Assembly (NCBI GenBank): GCA_030770545.1
Contig: CM061094.1
Coordinates: 3,829,001 to 3,893,000 of the forward strand
Direction of reading: 5' to 3'
DNA: 64,000 nt
Origin: Macropodus opercularis
Taxonomy: Eukaryota; Chordata; Actinopteri; Anabantiformes; Osphronemidae
The notes beneath the pieces were generated by a model. It had not been told where the DNA came from. It did not search any database and worked only from the letters and a program-made list of their open reading frames with translations. Numbering within the stretch: the first letter of the stretch is position 1; every line of letters begins with the position of its first letter. Of this stretch, positions 24,688 through 35,262 are shown in pieces. The position numbers and the translations under genes are program-made.

Positions 24688-26014
24688 CATTGCCATTCAG
24701 TGAATGGTCCATTGCTATTTAACATATTTCCAAGCAAGTCCTGTAAGTGAAACACGGGCGACAGCTGTTGTGCCTTAGCTTTATTATATGGTTGATGTGG
24801 TGATTGTGGGCTGACGTAGCGGCCTGTTTTGTGGCTCTGCATCACAGTGGAAACATGCAGTCACAGCAACGGCAGTATTTTGTTGTCATGTACTCATGCC
24901 GTTTTCTTGTCATAGTGGTGTCACTGATCATTTTTTAAGTATTTGGGCCACCCTGTCGGTGTTTATATTTAGTTTTAAATATATTTCAAAAATGCACAAT
25001 TTAAAGTGGAGTATTCAAATGTTTTTCCATTTTTACTTTGTCTAATTTACCAGTTCCCAGGGCTACGCTCCATGTCATTGCATGCCACGTAAACTAAATG
25101 CACGACTCGTAGCTGCCGCTAGGGGGCGGACTGGTCGTTTGTACTGGGATGTCGGGAGGAGCCAAAGAAGAGACGGACGTAGAGCGGTTAGGGCAACTGT
25201 GGCGGGACGATAAAGTACATCATCTTCCGCAGTGAGTATGGACTCAGGATCGGATTTATCACAGTGTGCCAGCATTGTCTTATGATTATTATCCATATAA
25301 TCGAAAATGTATTTTATCCTCCTCAGGGTGCTATGTCTACTAAGTTTAGTTTGCTTAGTAACGGTAACCAGGTAGCATTAGCATTTAGCGTTAGACCGAC
25401 ATGACATTAGCCAACTTGCAGAGGTAATTTTCTGCCGTTTTTAATCCCGGGAAAGTTGTTTGGATCGTTGGTTGAAGAGGGAATATAGAGGAGTAATGCT
25501 AGAACACTTTAGATGTGTGTATTTTGCTGTGAGCACCTTTTTCAGTGAAGTAACTATGCTAATATTGTTCGGTAAAAGACAATAGGTAACATTTAACATG
25601 TTTTCTAAAGAAGTTAGTGAAGATTGGACGAAACCTGTTGTGTCTTCGCTTCAGTATATGGTTGATTTGGTGATTGTGGGCTGACATGCAGTTACAGAAA
25701 CGAGAGTGTTTTGTTGTCATGTACACATGCTGTTTTGTGGTCATATTTAAACTGAGGTCACTGATTGTTTCACATTTGGGCCACCCTGTCAATATTTGTA
25801 TTTCCTTTTTAGTATATTTTAGAAATACATATCTTTAATTGGAATGTTCGAATGTTTTTCCATTTAGTTTTTTCTAATTTGCCAGTTCCCAGGGCTACGC
25901 TCCTCGTCATTGCATGCTATGCAAACTACATGCATGGCTCTTTGCTCCCGCTATGAGGCAGACTGCTCTTTGGTTTTGCCCGACATCCCAGGAAAAAAGA
26001 CAGCATTTGTGAAG
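24688..26014. repeat. U segment, copy 6
   Basis: This U copy is somewhat more diverged than copies 1-5 (TTCGGTAAAAG, GAGGAGTAATGC, GTGTCTTCGC) and closely matches copy 11 at 55585. The CTCF-like motif is intact at 25116-25129. Its last exon-like segment ends in AAG followed by GTAAGT at 26015, a better donor than the GTATGT of copy 1. Confidence 0.85.
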
Positions 26015-26528
26015 GTAAGTCTTTATTAATTAATTCCTTCACTTTATATTGCACAATAGTAAAAGGTCCCAGTGTGTGATGCCAGGTCGAAATAAAAATC
26101 CTGGTATTCTGGGACACCCTATCAATGTAAGGTTATTGTTTTTTATTTTTATTTTGTGTATTGCATTGTAAGACAGGGAATGGTCCCAGTGTTTGATGCC
26201 AGGTTGGGGGTATAGTCCTGGCATTCTGGGACCCCCTGTCAATGTAAGTTTCCTTTTTTTTTTCATTGTAAGACAGAGAATGGTCCCAGTGTGTGATGCC
26301 AGGTCAAACTGCAAATCCTGGCATTCTGGGACCCCCTGTCAATGTAACACATTGTATTACATTGTAAGGTAGGGAATGGTCCAAGCTTGTTTTGCAGGTC
26401 TGAGGACAAGTGCTGGCACTATTGGCTACCCTGTGACGGTAAGTCTTTATTAAATAATTTCTTCACTTTATGTTGCTCGATAGGAAATGGTCCCAGTGTG
26501 TGATGCCAGGTCGAAGTAAAAATCCTGG
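26015..26528. repeat. Hairpin satellite block 6, cut by the retrovirus
   Basis: This half-kilobase of hairpin units ends abruptly in a loop/3'-arm sequence (AAAAATCCTGG) where the retroviral LTR begins. The array resumes at 37493 on the other side of the element. Confidence 0.9.
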
Positions 26529-27040
26529 TGTAGTGGTTAGAAATGTCCCAACTCAGAAGAACTCAAGCCGAGGCAGCTTTAGGTTTTCAGCCAATCAATT
26601 GTAGATTTATTCTCAGTGCTGAGATGAAAGAATGCAAAGGCAGATATGCGGAGTCACCTTCTTCCTTGCAAGGAGGATGCTTGCTAGCGCTCGGGGAGCC
26701 CAAGGCCTGACCACAGAAAAACGAGTTGTCTCTACGGCAGGCAAAGAACTCTCCTCCCGAGATTCCTCGGGAGCGTGTTTTAATCCCTCAGTTTGCGTCA
26801 GACCAAATGCAAACATTTGTGATTACAGCCACTTGTTTTGACTCCATTGTTTTGGTTACCAGGTCAGAATGTTTTGCCCAAATTGTTCTGCTCTACCGGT
26901 CAGATATCCTCGGAGCCACCGAAGGCCAGCAAGCGTCCTGTACAATCATATTCCCTAGAAATGAACAAGGCCTAAACAATATCTATTCTACTCTAACTGT
27001 ATCCTAAACCCACTAACATATACTAATTTTTTCCACTACA
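26529..27040 (-). repeat. 3' LTR of the endogenous retrovirus
   Basis: The 512-bp LTR has ends TGTAGTGG and CCACTACA, a perfect 8-bp inverted repeat. A minus-strand AATAAA lies at 26606-26611, about 77 bases before the LTR end in transcript direction. It is about 99% identical to 36982-37492 and looks the same as 57425-57936. Confidence 0.95.
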
Positions 27041-27043
27041 GAA

Positions 27044-27053
27044 TTTCCCCCTC
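27044..27053 (-). other. Polypurine tract of the retrovirus
   Basis: On the minus strand the run GAGGGGGAAA lies three bases before the 3' LTR, the position expected for the plus-strand primer. Next to it, 27054-27073 is a perfect 7-bp inverted repeat (ACGGGAT ... ATCCCGT) with a 6-base centre. Confidence 0.75.
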
Positions 27054-27073
27054 ACGGGATTTTTAAATCCCGT

Positions 27074-27481
27074 AAAGATCTAACCTAGACTATACTAAGT
27101 TAAAGTACAACTATACACCTCTCCCCTGAAATCAACATTCTAAATTAATAGCTACGCTAATGATCAGAACAAAAAGACTAAGACTGAACTAAGCACACAA
27201 GGTCCTGCATTCAGAAGAGGTGATTCTCTGCACCCTGCCAACAACAAATGTTCACATAGACATAGTTCACTACAGATGTCCCAGGCAGCCACACGCGTCG
27301 ATCAAGGAGGCCGAATCCCAGATGAGCGTCTCTCCCACTTCCAGGGGCGATGGCCTCCATTCATCCACGGGTGCAACTCCCAGTTTAAGCTCTGCAGTGA
27401 ACCTGAGTATGAGGAAAATAAAGAACGAACATAAGACAAATCACAGGAATTGACCATTTCTTAAAATGAATGTTGCTAACT
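27074..27481 (-). other. Retroviral 3' untranslated region, with deletion at its edge
   Basis: No gene is recognised between env and the polypurine tract. Compared with the second copy (58384-58851), about 468 bases are missing at 27489. The loss took the end of the env cytoplasmic tail, the env stop and a short ATCA repeat. Confidence 0.7.
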
Positions 27482-28516
27482 CTAAAATACTGCCCTCAGG
27501 GCCACAGACCTCATCAGAGGAATGCAACAACACAAGATGAATCCCATGATCACTACGCCTACAGACACTGTTATCACCAATCTGATTAGTCCCAGCTTCC
27601 AGCCACTAACAGTGTTCTCCAACCAACTTATCCAGCCCACATTTGCATCCCTGCCAGCGTTCTCCTTCACCTCCATCTTAAGGGCTTTCAGTTTCCTCAT
27701 CGCCTCAGTAAACGCTCCATCTGGGGCAGTGTGACCTGGAATGTAGGTGCAGCAGTGTTCACCTATGAGAGCACACACACCTCCTTTCTCAGCCAAAATC
27801 CAATCAGTAGCTTGACGATTCTGCCAGGCCATAGCACTAGTGGCGCTCACCTGCTCTCCCAACGCACCTAGAGCTACATCAGTGTAATTAATGAAACGCT
27901 GTTGATTGTAATAGATGTAATTGATCCACTCAGTATTCTTATTAGCTGTTATCCAGGGCAGGATAGACTCAAAGCCTGATGCAACTTCATTCCTAGCTTT
28001 AAATTCATTAGGGATTCCCCTGGGTTGACCAATTGAGTCCAGGTGAACCTTAGGATCTGGATTGTATGCCCTCTTAGATCTAATGCTACTGTTGCTTCCC
28101 CGCTCTTCACCCTTGAAGGTGATCAACTCCTGCGCCACCTGCACCCGAGCACACCTGCCTGCCCAACCTACAGGAAGAACTGAATGGAGGCGTTGTTCTC
28201 CACACCACCAGAAATGATCCGCTAAGGCTATAGTCTGATCGAAATAAGGACACCCCACAATTTTCACATGTCCTGTGTCCCCGGCAACCAAAACAGCATT
28301 GGGTTTGGTGCAGTTTAGTGCTGGCAACCTCCACCGGTGACTACATCTCTCTCGTTTCACTTTCCCCACAGGCACTGTCCCCATTTTCTCAATGCATTCA
28401 AATTGGCCCACAGGAATTAAGGGAGCACCCTGTGGCATCCCTAATAATGCATTCTTCTGCTCTATTCTCACATCTAGCTCCCCACAGCGTTCAAGTATTA
28501 GTCTTTCCCTCAGCAT
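27482..28516 (-). pseudogene. env: Retroviral env, SU end and TM part (frameshifted copy 1)
   Basis: This minus-strand frame of 344 codons covers the C-terminal SU region and the TM subunit of a retroviral envelope glycoprotein. A furin-type RSKR lies at residues 146-149. A CX6CC motif lies at 248-256, just after a conserved immunosuppressive-domain-like stretch (QNRQATDWILAEKGG). A membrane anchor follows at about 308-332. The first residues belong to a shifted frame. The true frame enters near residue 10, after a one-base insertion near 28492 compared with copy 2. The cytoplasmic tail is cut off by the deletion at 27489, so only about four foreign residues follow before the stop. The type resembles the env group known from fish gamma-like endogenous retroviruses. 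That comparison is from family knowledge. Confidence 0.85.
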
Positions 28517-28525
28517 AGAAGTCCT

Positions 28526-29044
28526 TCAGCACCCGATAAGATGGTGAACCCAAGTATAGCAAACATTCGGCTCTACACCAGGTCTAGGATTCTGCTCAAC
28601 AGTCTGCAGCATGCGATCACACTCCTGACAACTGAACACTGTGTTCAACACGAAAAACTTATCTGGCTTAGCCTTGGTGCAGATGTAACAATCAGTCTTG
28701 TCATTCATCCGGCTTGCAAACTGGACCCACTGGTACCAGCTGTTCTGCTGGAGCGTTTCCAGACTGATCTCTTCGTCCTCATAATCCTCTACCTCAGTTA
28801 TCACTCCTTTCATTCCAGCAGAATGAGATGTCCACTCCTGGACCTCTGTTCCCTTTTCTCCTATAGCTCTCCTCCCTCTCTTGGTTGTGGTCTTACTCTT
28901 GCTGGGCCCTTCGTCTCTGGACGGCCCTGGTTCGGGGATAGTCAACTGTAATACTATCAGTACAATCAATGCGAGGACCAGACTTAGGGAGAGGATCAGG
29001 GTCACCCCTTTCCTCCCCCTCTGGGCATTCTCCAGAAACCTCAT
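28526..29044 (-). pseudogene. env: Retroviral env, N-terminal part (frameshifted copy 1)
   Basis: This frame of 172 codons begins inside the end of pol, as is usual for env in simple retroviruses. A basic N-terminal stretch is followed by a long hydrophobic segment (about residues 14-36) that could act as leader or signal anchor, then an acidic region and a CYIC (CxxC) motif. CxxC in SU pairs functionally with CX6CC in TM in covalently linked Env proteins. Compared with the duplicate copy, one G is missing near 28583, which sends the frame to an early stop. Together with the insertion near 28492 this splits env in two. The breaks are described here and not repaired. Confidence 0.82.
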
Positions 29045-29294
29045 TCTTCTCCTTTTTGGCCACTGCCAACTCTGGTTCCCCCTCTGGGGCTTTCACACAA
29101 TGATTTAGATGATACCACGTGGGTGAACCTTCAACCTGTACGGCTCTGGCGGTAGCTTTAACCACCTCGTACGGACCCTCTCGCCGAGGGTGGTCCCACT
29201 TTCTCCTGAAAACTTTAACATACACCAGATCACCTGGCTTCACGAATGGTTTGGATCTTCTCGAGCTTCTTTTTTTCCTGCAGAGAGACAACAC
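28893..29294 (-). pseudogene. pol: Integrase C-terminal domain fragment (pol end)
   Basis: This minus-strand frame carries the integrase tail. A basic segment is followed by KPGDLVYVKVFRRKW and a GPY-type motif (REGPYEVV), then a charged C-terminus that overlaps the env start. It lies in another frame from the RNase H-integrase segment. The break falls near 29240-29290, next to a T homopolymer at about 29270-29276, so a one-base indel there is the simplest cause. Some of the last residues lie opposite the N-terminal hydrophobic part of env. Confidence 0.8.
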
Positions 29295-30777
29295 GGGAGG
29301 AAATACTCCTATGCATGTTAGTCATTTGTTTGATGTATAAACTGAGGTCATTTGTCAACATGTCAACAGATGGACCCTTCACTGCTGTGTACATTGGCAC
29401 TGGCATCGGTCGACCAAGCAAAGCTTCATGCGGTGTTAGTTTCAGCGTTCTGTGAGCACTTGATCGACAAGCCATGAGCGCCAGAGGCAAAGTGTCTATC
29501 CAGTTTAACCCTGTGCTTTGGCAGATTTTCAGCAGTTTGTTTTTCAAAATCCCGTTGCACCTCTCAACATCGGACTGTGACGTCGGGCAGTACACACTGC
29601 CAAACCTCTGTTTCACTCCCAGTTTTTGTAAGACACATTTCACTGTTTTGTCAACAAACTCTTTCCCATTATCTGAGCTGATCTTCAGAGGGATCCCAAA
29701 GCGCGGAATCACCTCTCGACACAAAAATTTCGCCACCGTCTCAGCGGTTTTGTGTTTCGAAGGTGTCGCCTCGACCCACCGGCTGAAGCGATCAATGACC
29801 ACCAGCAGATATCGCTTGCCCTGTACCGGACGCACCATGTCCACAAAGTCCATTGTCAAATGCATGAATGGCCCCTCAGGGATGGGAAGGTGTCCAGCAG
29901 GCGGCACCATTCCACGCCGAATGTTACACTGGAGACAAGTTTCACACCGACTTATCACATCATCCACATGTTGTTGTAACTTTGGAGCCCAAAAATTCCA
30001 CTCTCTGATTCTCCTAATCACTTCCCCCCTCGACTCATGGCTTAGCCCATGAGCCTCGTTTATCAGCAAGGACAACAACCCAGTCGGAGCCACAAACAGC
30101 CCCTCATGGTTCCTCCATAGCCCGTCACTGTCTTTCACTGCTCCTCTCTGCATCCAGAGCTGGCGTTCAGCTTCTGAAACCTCCTCCTGTAACAAAGACA
30201 AATCCTTAGAGGTGATCTGATTTTCGAGTTCGGTGGCATAAGCAGCCAGAATAGCTCTCGTGCCTGCTGCAGCAGCCCTTTTTGCAGCGCTGTCTGCAGC
30301 TGCATTGCCTCGCGTGACCATTGAGGCATCTTTCTTGTGCGCCGCACACTTAATGATGGCCAGAGCTGTTGGTTTCATCATAGCCATCAACAACTTCCTA
30401 ATCTGTTCACCGTGCACCACGGGAGAACCATCAGCTTTTCTAAATCCTCGCCCTTTCCATGCAGCCCCAAACAGATGACAGACCCCATGTGCAAAAGCTG
30501 AATCCGTATACACATTGGCTCGCTTGCCTTCGGCTAGTTCACAAGCACTGGTCAAAGCCTTCAGCTCTGCCAGCTGAGCCGAGCAGGGTTGAGTGCACTC
30601 CTGGGCACACAACACCTCCATGTTACCATTCCTCTCCTGAACCACGGCAAAACCTGCTTTGAGGGCATCCCCCTCTCTGTAGCAGGAGCCATCCACAAAC
30701 AAAGTCACCTCTGCATGCTCAAGAGGAACTGCACTCAAATCAAACCTCAGCTTGGCGTAACGTTCAGCCTCCGCCAC
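29230..30777 (-). pseudogene. pol: RNase H and integrase region of pol
   Basis: This minus-strand frame of 515 codons starts just after an in-frame TGA at 30778-30780. RNase H comes first, with the acidic residues in LFVDGSC, AELKAL, YTDSAF and AAADSA. The integrase zinc-binding HHCC motif follows (HESRGEVIRR ... CETCLQC). The catalytic core has D in LTMDFVDM, D in ISSDNGKEF and E in SDVERCNGIL. All catalytic residues are present. The frame ends near the GPY domain, which continues in another frame at 28893-29294. As part of a Gag-Pol polyprotein it would degrade the RNA strand and integrate viral DNA, but the upstream stop and frameshifts prevent expression as read. Confidence 0.9.
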
Positions 30778-30932
30778 TCACTCATGTGGTTCCCCTTCAC
30801 CAGGCAGTGGAATGGAATCGGCTGGATTCTTCACTTTACAGACGCGCACGGTCACATCCGGATACTCAAGCAATCTGTGAAAGTCGCTGAGGCGTTGTGC
30901 TGTCAATACAAACTTGCCTCTCTCAATTAAAT

Positions 30933-31340
30933 TCACCAACTTGTGATGAGATTCTCTATGGGATAGCCCATAGTTATCGCTGACGCTTTTTCATACATCA
31001 AATGTGCTGCAGCCAAATGACGATAACAAGTTGGAAGACCCAGTTCAACTGGTGTTAAAGCCACAGAGTAGTACGCAATAGGCTGAGCATGCGTTCCCAC
31101 ACCTGTTCTCTGGGTCAGAGCCCCGCAGGCGTGATCTTGTCGACAGGAAACATACAGCAGAAATGTCTTCTCATAGTCCGGGAGAGCAAGTGCAGGAGCC
31201 TGCTGCAACAACACTTTGATAGTTTCAAATGGCATGTGACCCTCTGAGGTCCACACAAGTTTTTCCCTTAAATTGTCAGTCCCTTCTGCTTTACCATATT
31301 TCTTAGAGGCTGCACAATTCTTGAATACCCATCTATCCAC
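30933..31340 (-). pseudogene. pol: RT connection-domain fragment of pol
   Basis: This minus-strand frame carries the RT connection region (GHMPFETIKVLLQQAP, ALPDYEKTFLLYV, RQDHACGALTQ and so on). It continues the RT of 31268-33142 after a frameshift near 31270. It ends at a stop near 30933 through another frame change. The following 150 bases continue pol in the frame of the RNase H segment until the in-frame TGA at 30778-30780. The RT-to-RNase H link is therefore broken at three points. Confidence 0.82.
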
Positions 31341-33142
31341 TCTGCACTGTACCCTGTCAGCCCTAAATAGGTCAACATTTCCCTGACTGTGGTTGGTTTG
31401 GGGGCCTTGGACACTGCTTCCAATTGAGATGGAGACACAGCGCGCGTCCCCTCTGTAATCAATCTGCCCAAATACTCCACTCGATCTTTACAGTACTGCA
31501 GCTTTTTCAGCGATGCTTTATGGCCTCTTTCAGCCAACAGTGTCAACAAGGTGATGGAGTCTTCATGACATGTTTCCAAATCCGGTGCACAGAGGATTAA
31601 ATCGTCAACATACTGGAGAACAGTACTTGTAATCTTACTTGCCAAATCCTCCATATCCTCTTTCAGGATTTTGTTGAACAAGTGAGGACTGTGCTTGAAT
31701 CCCATCGGTATTCGTGTGTACGTATAGGACTGACCCCTGTACGTGAATGCGAAAAGATGTCGACTGCTTTCACTCAATGGTACACTGAAAAATGCAGAAC
31801 ACAAGTCAACCACTGTAAACCACTTTGCATCAGGTGGAACGTTCGATAAGAGAGTGTGTGGATTTGGAACCTCCGCTGGAAAATCTTCTACAACCTCATT
31901 TAAAGCTCTAAGATCATGCACCAATCGATACTTACTCTTATCAGCCTTTTTGATTGGCAAAATCGGGGTATTGCTGCATGGATTTGGCTCTTCGACCAGC
32001 ACTCCTGCTTCCAATAAGCTCTGTATTGTTGGCTGAATCCCAGCCTCTGCTTCCAGTTTCAGGGGGTATTGTGGTTTCCAGGGAGGCCTACACCCTGGTT
32101 TAAGATGAACTTCCACCGGTTGTGCGGACTGAATGAAACCTACGTCAGTATCATGTTTTGACCATAGTTTATCTGGTACTCTTCCTACCATCTCTTTCTC
32201 CAGATCAGAATGCTGGCAGCAGAGTGCTGCCCGACGTGGGAGGCGTACAGCCTGTGGGGTAGCCCATCCCTCAGCTGAAATGTCTATTTTAAGAAAAGAC
32301 TCATCCTCACTCAACCAAATGTATTTGTTTTCTGTTGGCACAAATTTAGCTTCCTGGGACTGAACAAGCATAGGACCTAAATGTTTGGGTTCAAAGTCTG
32401 GGTTAACTAACAAGGTCACATGTGGAATGCTGTTTTTGATGTCAAATTCCTGATCTAAATATGGCCCTCTCTCTATCACCATGGCAGCCCCCTGTTTTCC
32501 CAAAACAATAGAAGAAGATTGTAGCTGAACCTTCCCTGGCTGTCTTCCTAACCAAACATCTGGCTGAGCGTCAGACTCATTTTCAAAATACTGGAGAGTA
32601 CAGTGAGGAGGACAAGCAGGCTGCGATGCTTCTGACATAATGGCTTTGATAAAGTCCATCCACATATCAGCAGAGTCCATGAATGTTTCATTTAAGTCCC
32701 CAAGCCAATAAACCATCTCCCCCTCTTTTCTCACAGTCATTTGGCAATGTGCAGTGTCCACAATCACTCCATCTGGGGTGCACAAAATGGTACAGCCCAG
32801 TTTGCACAATGCGTCTCGTCCCAGTAGGTTTATGGGTGTCTGATCCGATATCAGTATTGGCAGCTCCACTGTTTTTTCCTGGAACTGCAAAGGAACAGGG
32901 TTTGAGATGGGAATCAGTTGCTTTGTCCCTGAGAATCCAACGATCCGCACAAATTGTCCAGATCTTGGGAGGTGGTCAGCATCCGCGTGACTCACACAGG
33001 TGTACGTTGCACCTGAGTCTGCCATCATTTTTAGAGGTTTACCAGCTACAAGTACTGGCACCATAGGTTCTTCATCAGGGTTAGAAGATGATGTTAATGG
33101 CAACTGACCCCCTCCCAGATTCCCTAGACTCTCAGGGCACCC
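31268..33142 (-). pseudogene. pol: Protease and reverse transcriptase region of pol
   Basis: This frame continues directly from gag after the UAG at 33143-33145, in the same frame and with no ATG of its own. The protease active site DSGA lies about 29 residues after codon 33103, with an LLGRD flap-end motif further on. RT follows, with HDLRALNEV, the first catalytic aspartate in VVDLCSAFF, and the YVDD box about 498-501 residues after 33103. About 200 residues separate the end of the protease from the RT fingers, longer than I expect for gammaretroviruses. The frame is lost near 31268, after the RT thumb. With gag it would form a Gag-Pol polyprotein by stop-codon readthrough. Confidence 0.9.
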
Positions 33143-33145
33143 CTA
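33143..33145 (-). other. In-frame UAG between gag and pol (candidate readthrough stop)
   Basis: Gag ends in TAC TAG, and pol continues in the same frame with GGG TGC CCT and no start codon. Gammaretroviruses use exactly this layout, a suppressed UAG followed by a G. Readthrough in this element is inferred from the frame relation. Confidence 0.7.
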
Positions 33146-33427
33146 GTAACCGGCTGGAGGACCCTGCCATGGATTGGTCGGCCCCCTTTGTCCTGGCACT
33201 GCCTGTCCAGTTGGATCAAGTCCGAAGTCCTGCATCCACCTGAAACACTGGTTCCTTATATGTCCTTCTCTCCCACAGTGGTGGCATCGCACTCTTCTCC
33301 CAAATCTACCAGCAGCTCCTCTGCCTCTGCCAGCGGAAAATCCCCCTCTCATGCGTGGAGGGCCTCCCTGCCACCCTCCTGGGTGAGCGTATATCACCTG
33401 GGGTGTATCCACAGTTGTCGGTGTAAT

Positions 33428-33516
33428 TGGAACTGTAAAGGGAGCTGGAACTGTGATGGGGGCTGGAACTGTGATGGGAGCTGGAACCGTGATGGGAGCT
33501 GGAACTGTGATGGGAG
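33428..33516 (-). repeat. 18-bp minisatellite inside gag
   Basis: Four to five tandem 18-bp units encode the repeated hexapeptide VPAPIT just before the nucleocapsid. Units differ by single bases. The length stays a multiple of three, so the repeat does not itself disturb the frame. Confidence 0.85.
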
Positions 33517-35262
33517 CGGGAGGGATCCAGGCAGCCTCTGCCACAACTGCCTGCATTTTCTTTTTTCCCTCTGTCAGCTGCTGCTGAGTCAGCTTTCTCA
33601 CTGCCTCCTCGTCGGCCCGCTTCTGACGAAGCACTGCCGCACGCTCCTTACTGACAGCATCCACAACGTGGTCTGTGAATTGCTCAAATGGCATGTTATA
33701 CAGTCCAACAGCATCACTTAGCTTGCTCTGTGCTGTTAAGGGCAAACCATCAATTATCCGTTTCCGGAGAGCCTGCCCATGGAAAATGTCCTGCTCAGGT
33801 TTTGCACCTGTCTTATCCACTCTTTTCGAGTGAGGTGTACATAGGCTTGTGGGCTCTCATCGTCTTTTATGGGCACAATCACGATGCTGTCGGGTTGGAT
33901 TCTAGTGGGATAGCGTAATCTCAGGGCTGTCCACAGTGTGTTGCGGTGTCTGTTGAAAAGCTCGCCATCATGGGCCTGGGTCCCCACATACACACCTAAC
34001 TGCGCTGCTCGGAAAACCTCCTCCATCTCTTGCTTGCCTAGGATTTTTCCCAGGATTGCTTTGATATCCCCCACAGCTAGGATAGTTGCAATTGTCTCCT
34101 CCTCAAAAACAGTAATCCATTTGCTAGCGCCATCTTGCAAACAGGACAGCCTTCGTACCAATCCCTCTAAGTCCATCGTAGGCCACGGCACATACCGGAG
34201 GTTAGCCCCTTTTGCCAGCAGGGGGTACTCTGAGGCCTCCTCAGCTACCACTGATGTCAGTGGCGGCCCAGTGGAACTAAGGGTGATAATTCCATCCATT
34301 TTCCCACGCTCCTCCAGCACCTCGCTCCCGATGTCAAACGCAGGTGCAAGCTCCTTTCTGGCTGCAGCCCTGTTCTCCCTCTTTTTCAAGATTGGCTGAG
34401 GGAATTTAGGCTTTGTACCACCATATCCGTCCCGGGGTGTCGAGACTCTGTCAGGGTCTGGCAGTTTAGAGTATTCCACTCCCACTAGGGATTTCTCGGC
34501 ACTCTCTTCAGACCCATTCAAACCAGCCTCTCTCACATCACACCTCTGCATCTCCAACCCACTGCATCTCCTTCCATTCTCAGCCTCTTGCAACATCCTC
34601 ACTACATTATCATGTAATCCACTGACATGCCTAGGATTCCTATCTGACACCTTAAGTGCCTTCAAGAATGTCTCAGGTAAATCTGCCACCTCGTCTACCT
34701 CTTCTTCCTCTGACCTGCTTGCTTTCTCCAGCTCTGCCATTGGATAAAGACAATTTTCTTTCCCTGACTTAATCATGTAGTCCCCTAGAATTTTGAGTTC
34801 TCTGACAGGCATCTGTGTTACCTGAGGATGGAGCTCCCCCACATTCTTCGCCCCCACTTTATCCTTCTCCTCTAGCTGTTTCTTCACATACTGTGCAGTT
34901 CTTTCCCTCAACATTTTAGCATGTTCTGTAAACAAGTGCAGCACTGCAGTCTCACGCTCACGCTTATGCTCACGCTTTGTAGATTTGTCTTTAATTCGGT
35001 AATTTTTTATTAGAACTTCCATCTCAACACACTGTCTCAGGTCAAACGTTCCCTCCAATGGCCAAGGTGAAGCCGATTTCCCTGTGCGTTTATTCCATTT
35101 CTCAGAGTATCTCAGAATTTCGCCTTTCAGAAGTGGATTCTTTTTTCCTAGCACCTCGATGGGAGACATGTTCTTGTTTGCAGATTCCATTATGTGTGAT
35201 GTATCTACGTGGATATGTCTCTTATGTATGCAACTGAATTGATGTGTCGGTAGTGCACACAA

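Larger units (their letters stand above)
24318..29002. repeat. Segmental duplication, left copy (partner 55215-60364)
   Basis: From about 24318 to 29002 this region matches 55215-60364 almost base for base. It spans satellite, a U segment and the env end of a retrovirus. Shared rare features include ATTCTGCGACC and GGGAATTGTCCC in the satellite, CAATAGTAAAAGG at the start of the block after U, and the same retroviral LTR joined to the same satellite base. The offset is 30,896-30,897 bp until a roughly 468-bp deletion in this copy at 27489. Shared flanks show one retroviral insertion followed by duplication. Confidence 0.85.
33143..35190 (-). pseudogene. gag: Retroviral gag (matrix, capsid, nucleocapsid), frameshifted
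   Basis: Gag starts best at the ATG at 35190 (MESANKNMSP). An upstream ATG at 35262 would add 24 residues of no clear kind. The first frame runs through matrix and much of capsid to about 33820 and ends 33754. A second frame begins by 33820 (DKTGAKPEQD) and holds the end of capsid, a coiled-coil-like charged stretch and the nucleocapsid. The break lies near 33800-33830. Nucleocapsid has one CCHC knuckle (CHHCGREGHIRNQC) between Arg/Gly-rich stretches, as in gammaretroviruses. A proline-rich stretch of VPAPIT repeats precedes it. Gag would build the virion core. Here it is disrupted, and the reading frame is not restored in this entry. Confidence 0.85.

Noticed and set aside
1..26528. CRISPR-like array of palindromic repeats with spacers
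   Set aside because: The genome is clearly eukaryotic. The spacers are a few repeated classes rather than unique sequences, and no cas genes exist.
26632..27007. Plus-strand frames of 69-93 codons in the LTRs
   Set aside because: They lie antisense in retroviral LTRs, repeat with each LTR, and have no protein features.
29474..33721. Several plus-strand frames of 70-192 codons across pol and gag
   Set aside because: They are antisense shadows of the minus-strand polyprotein.
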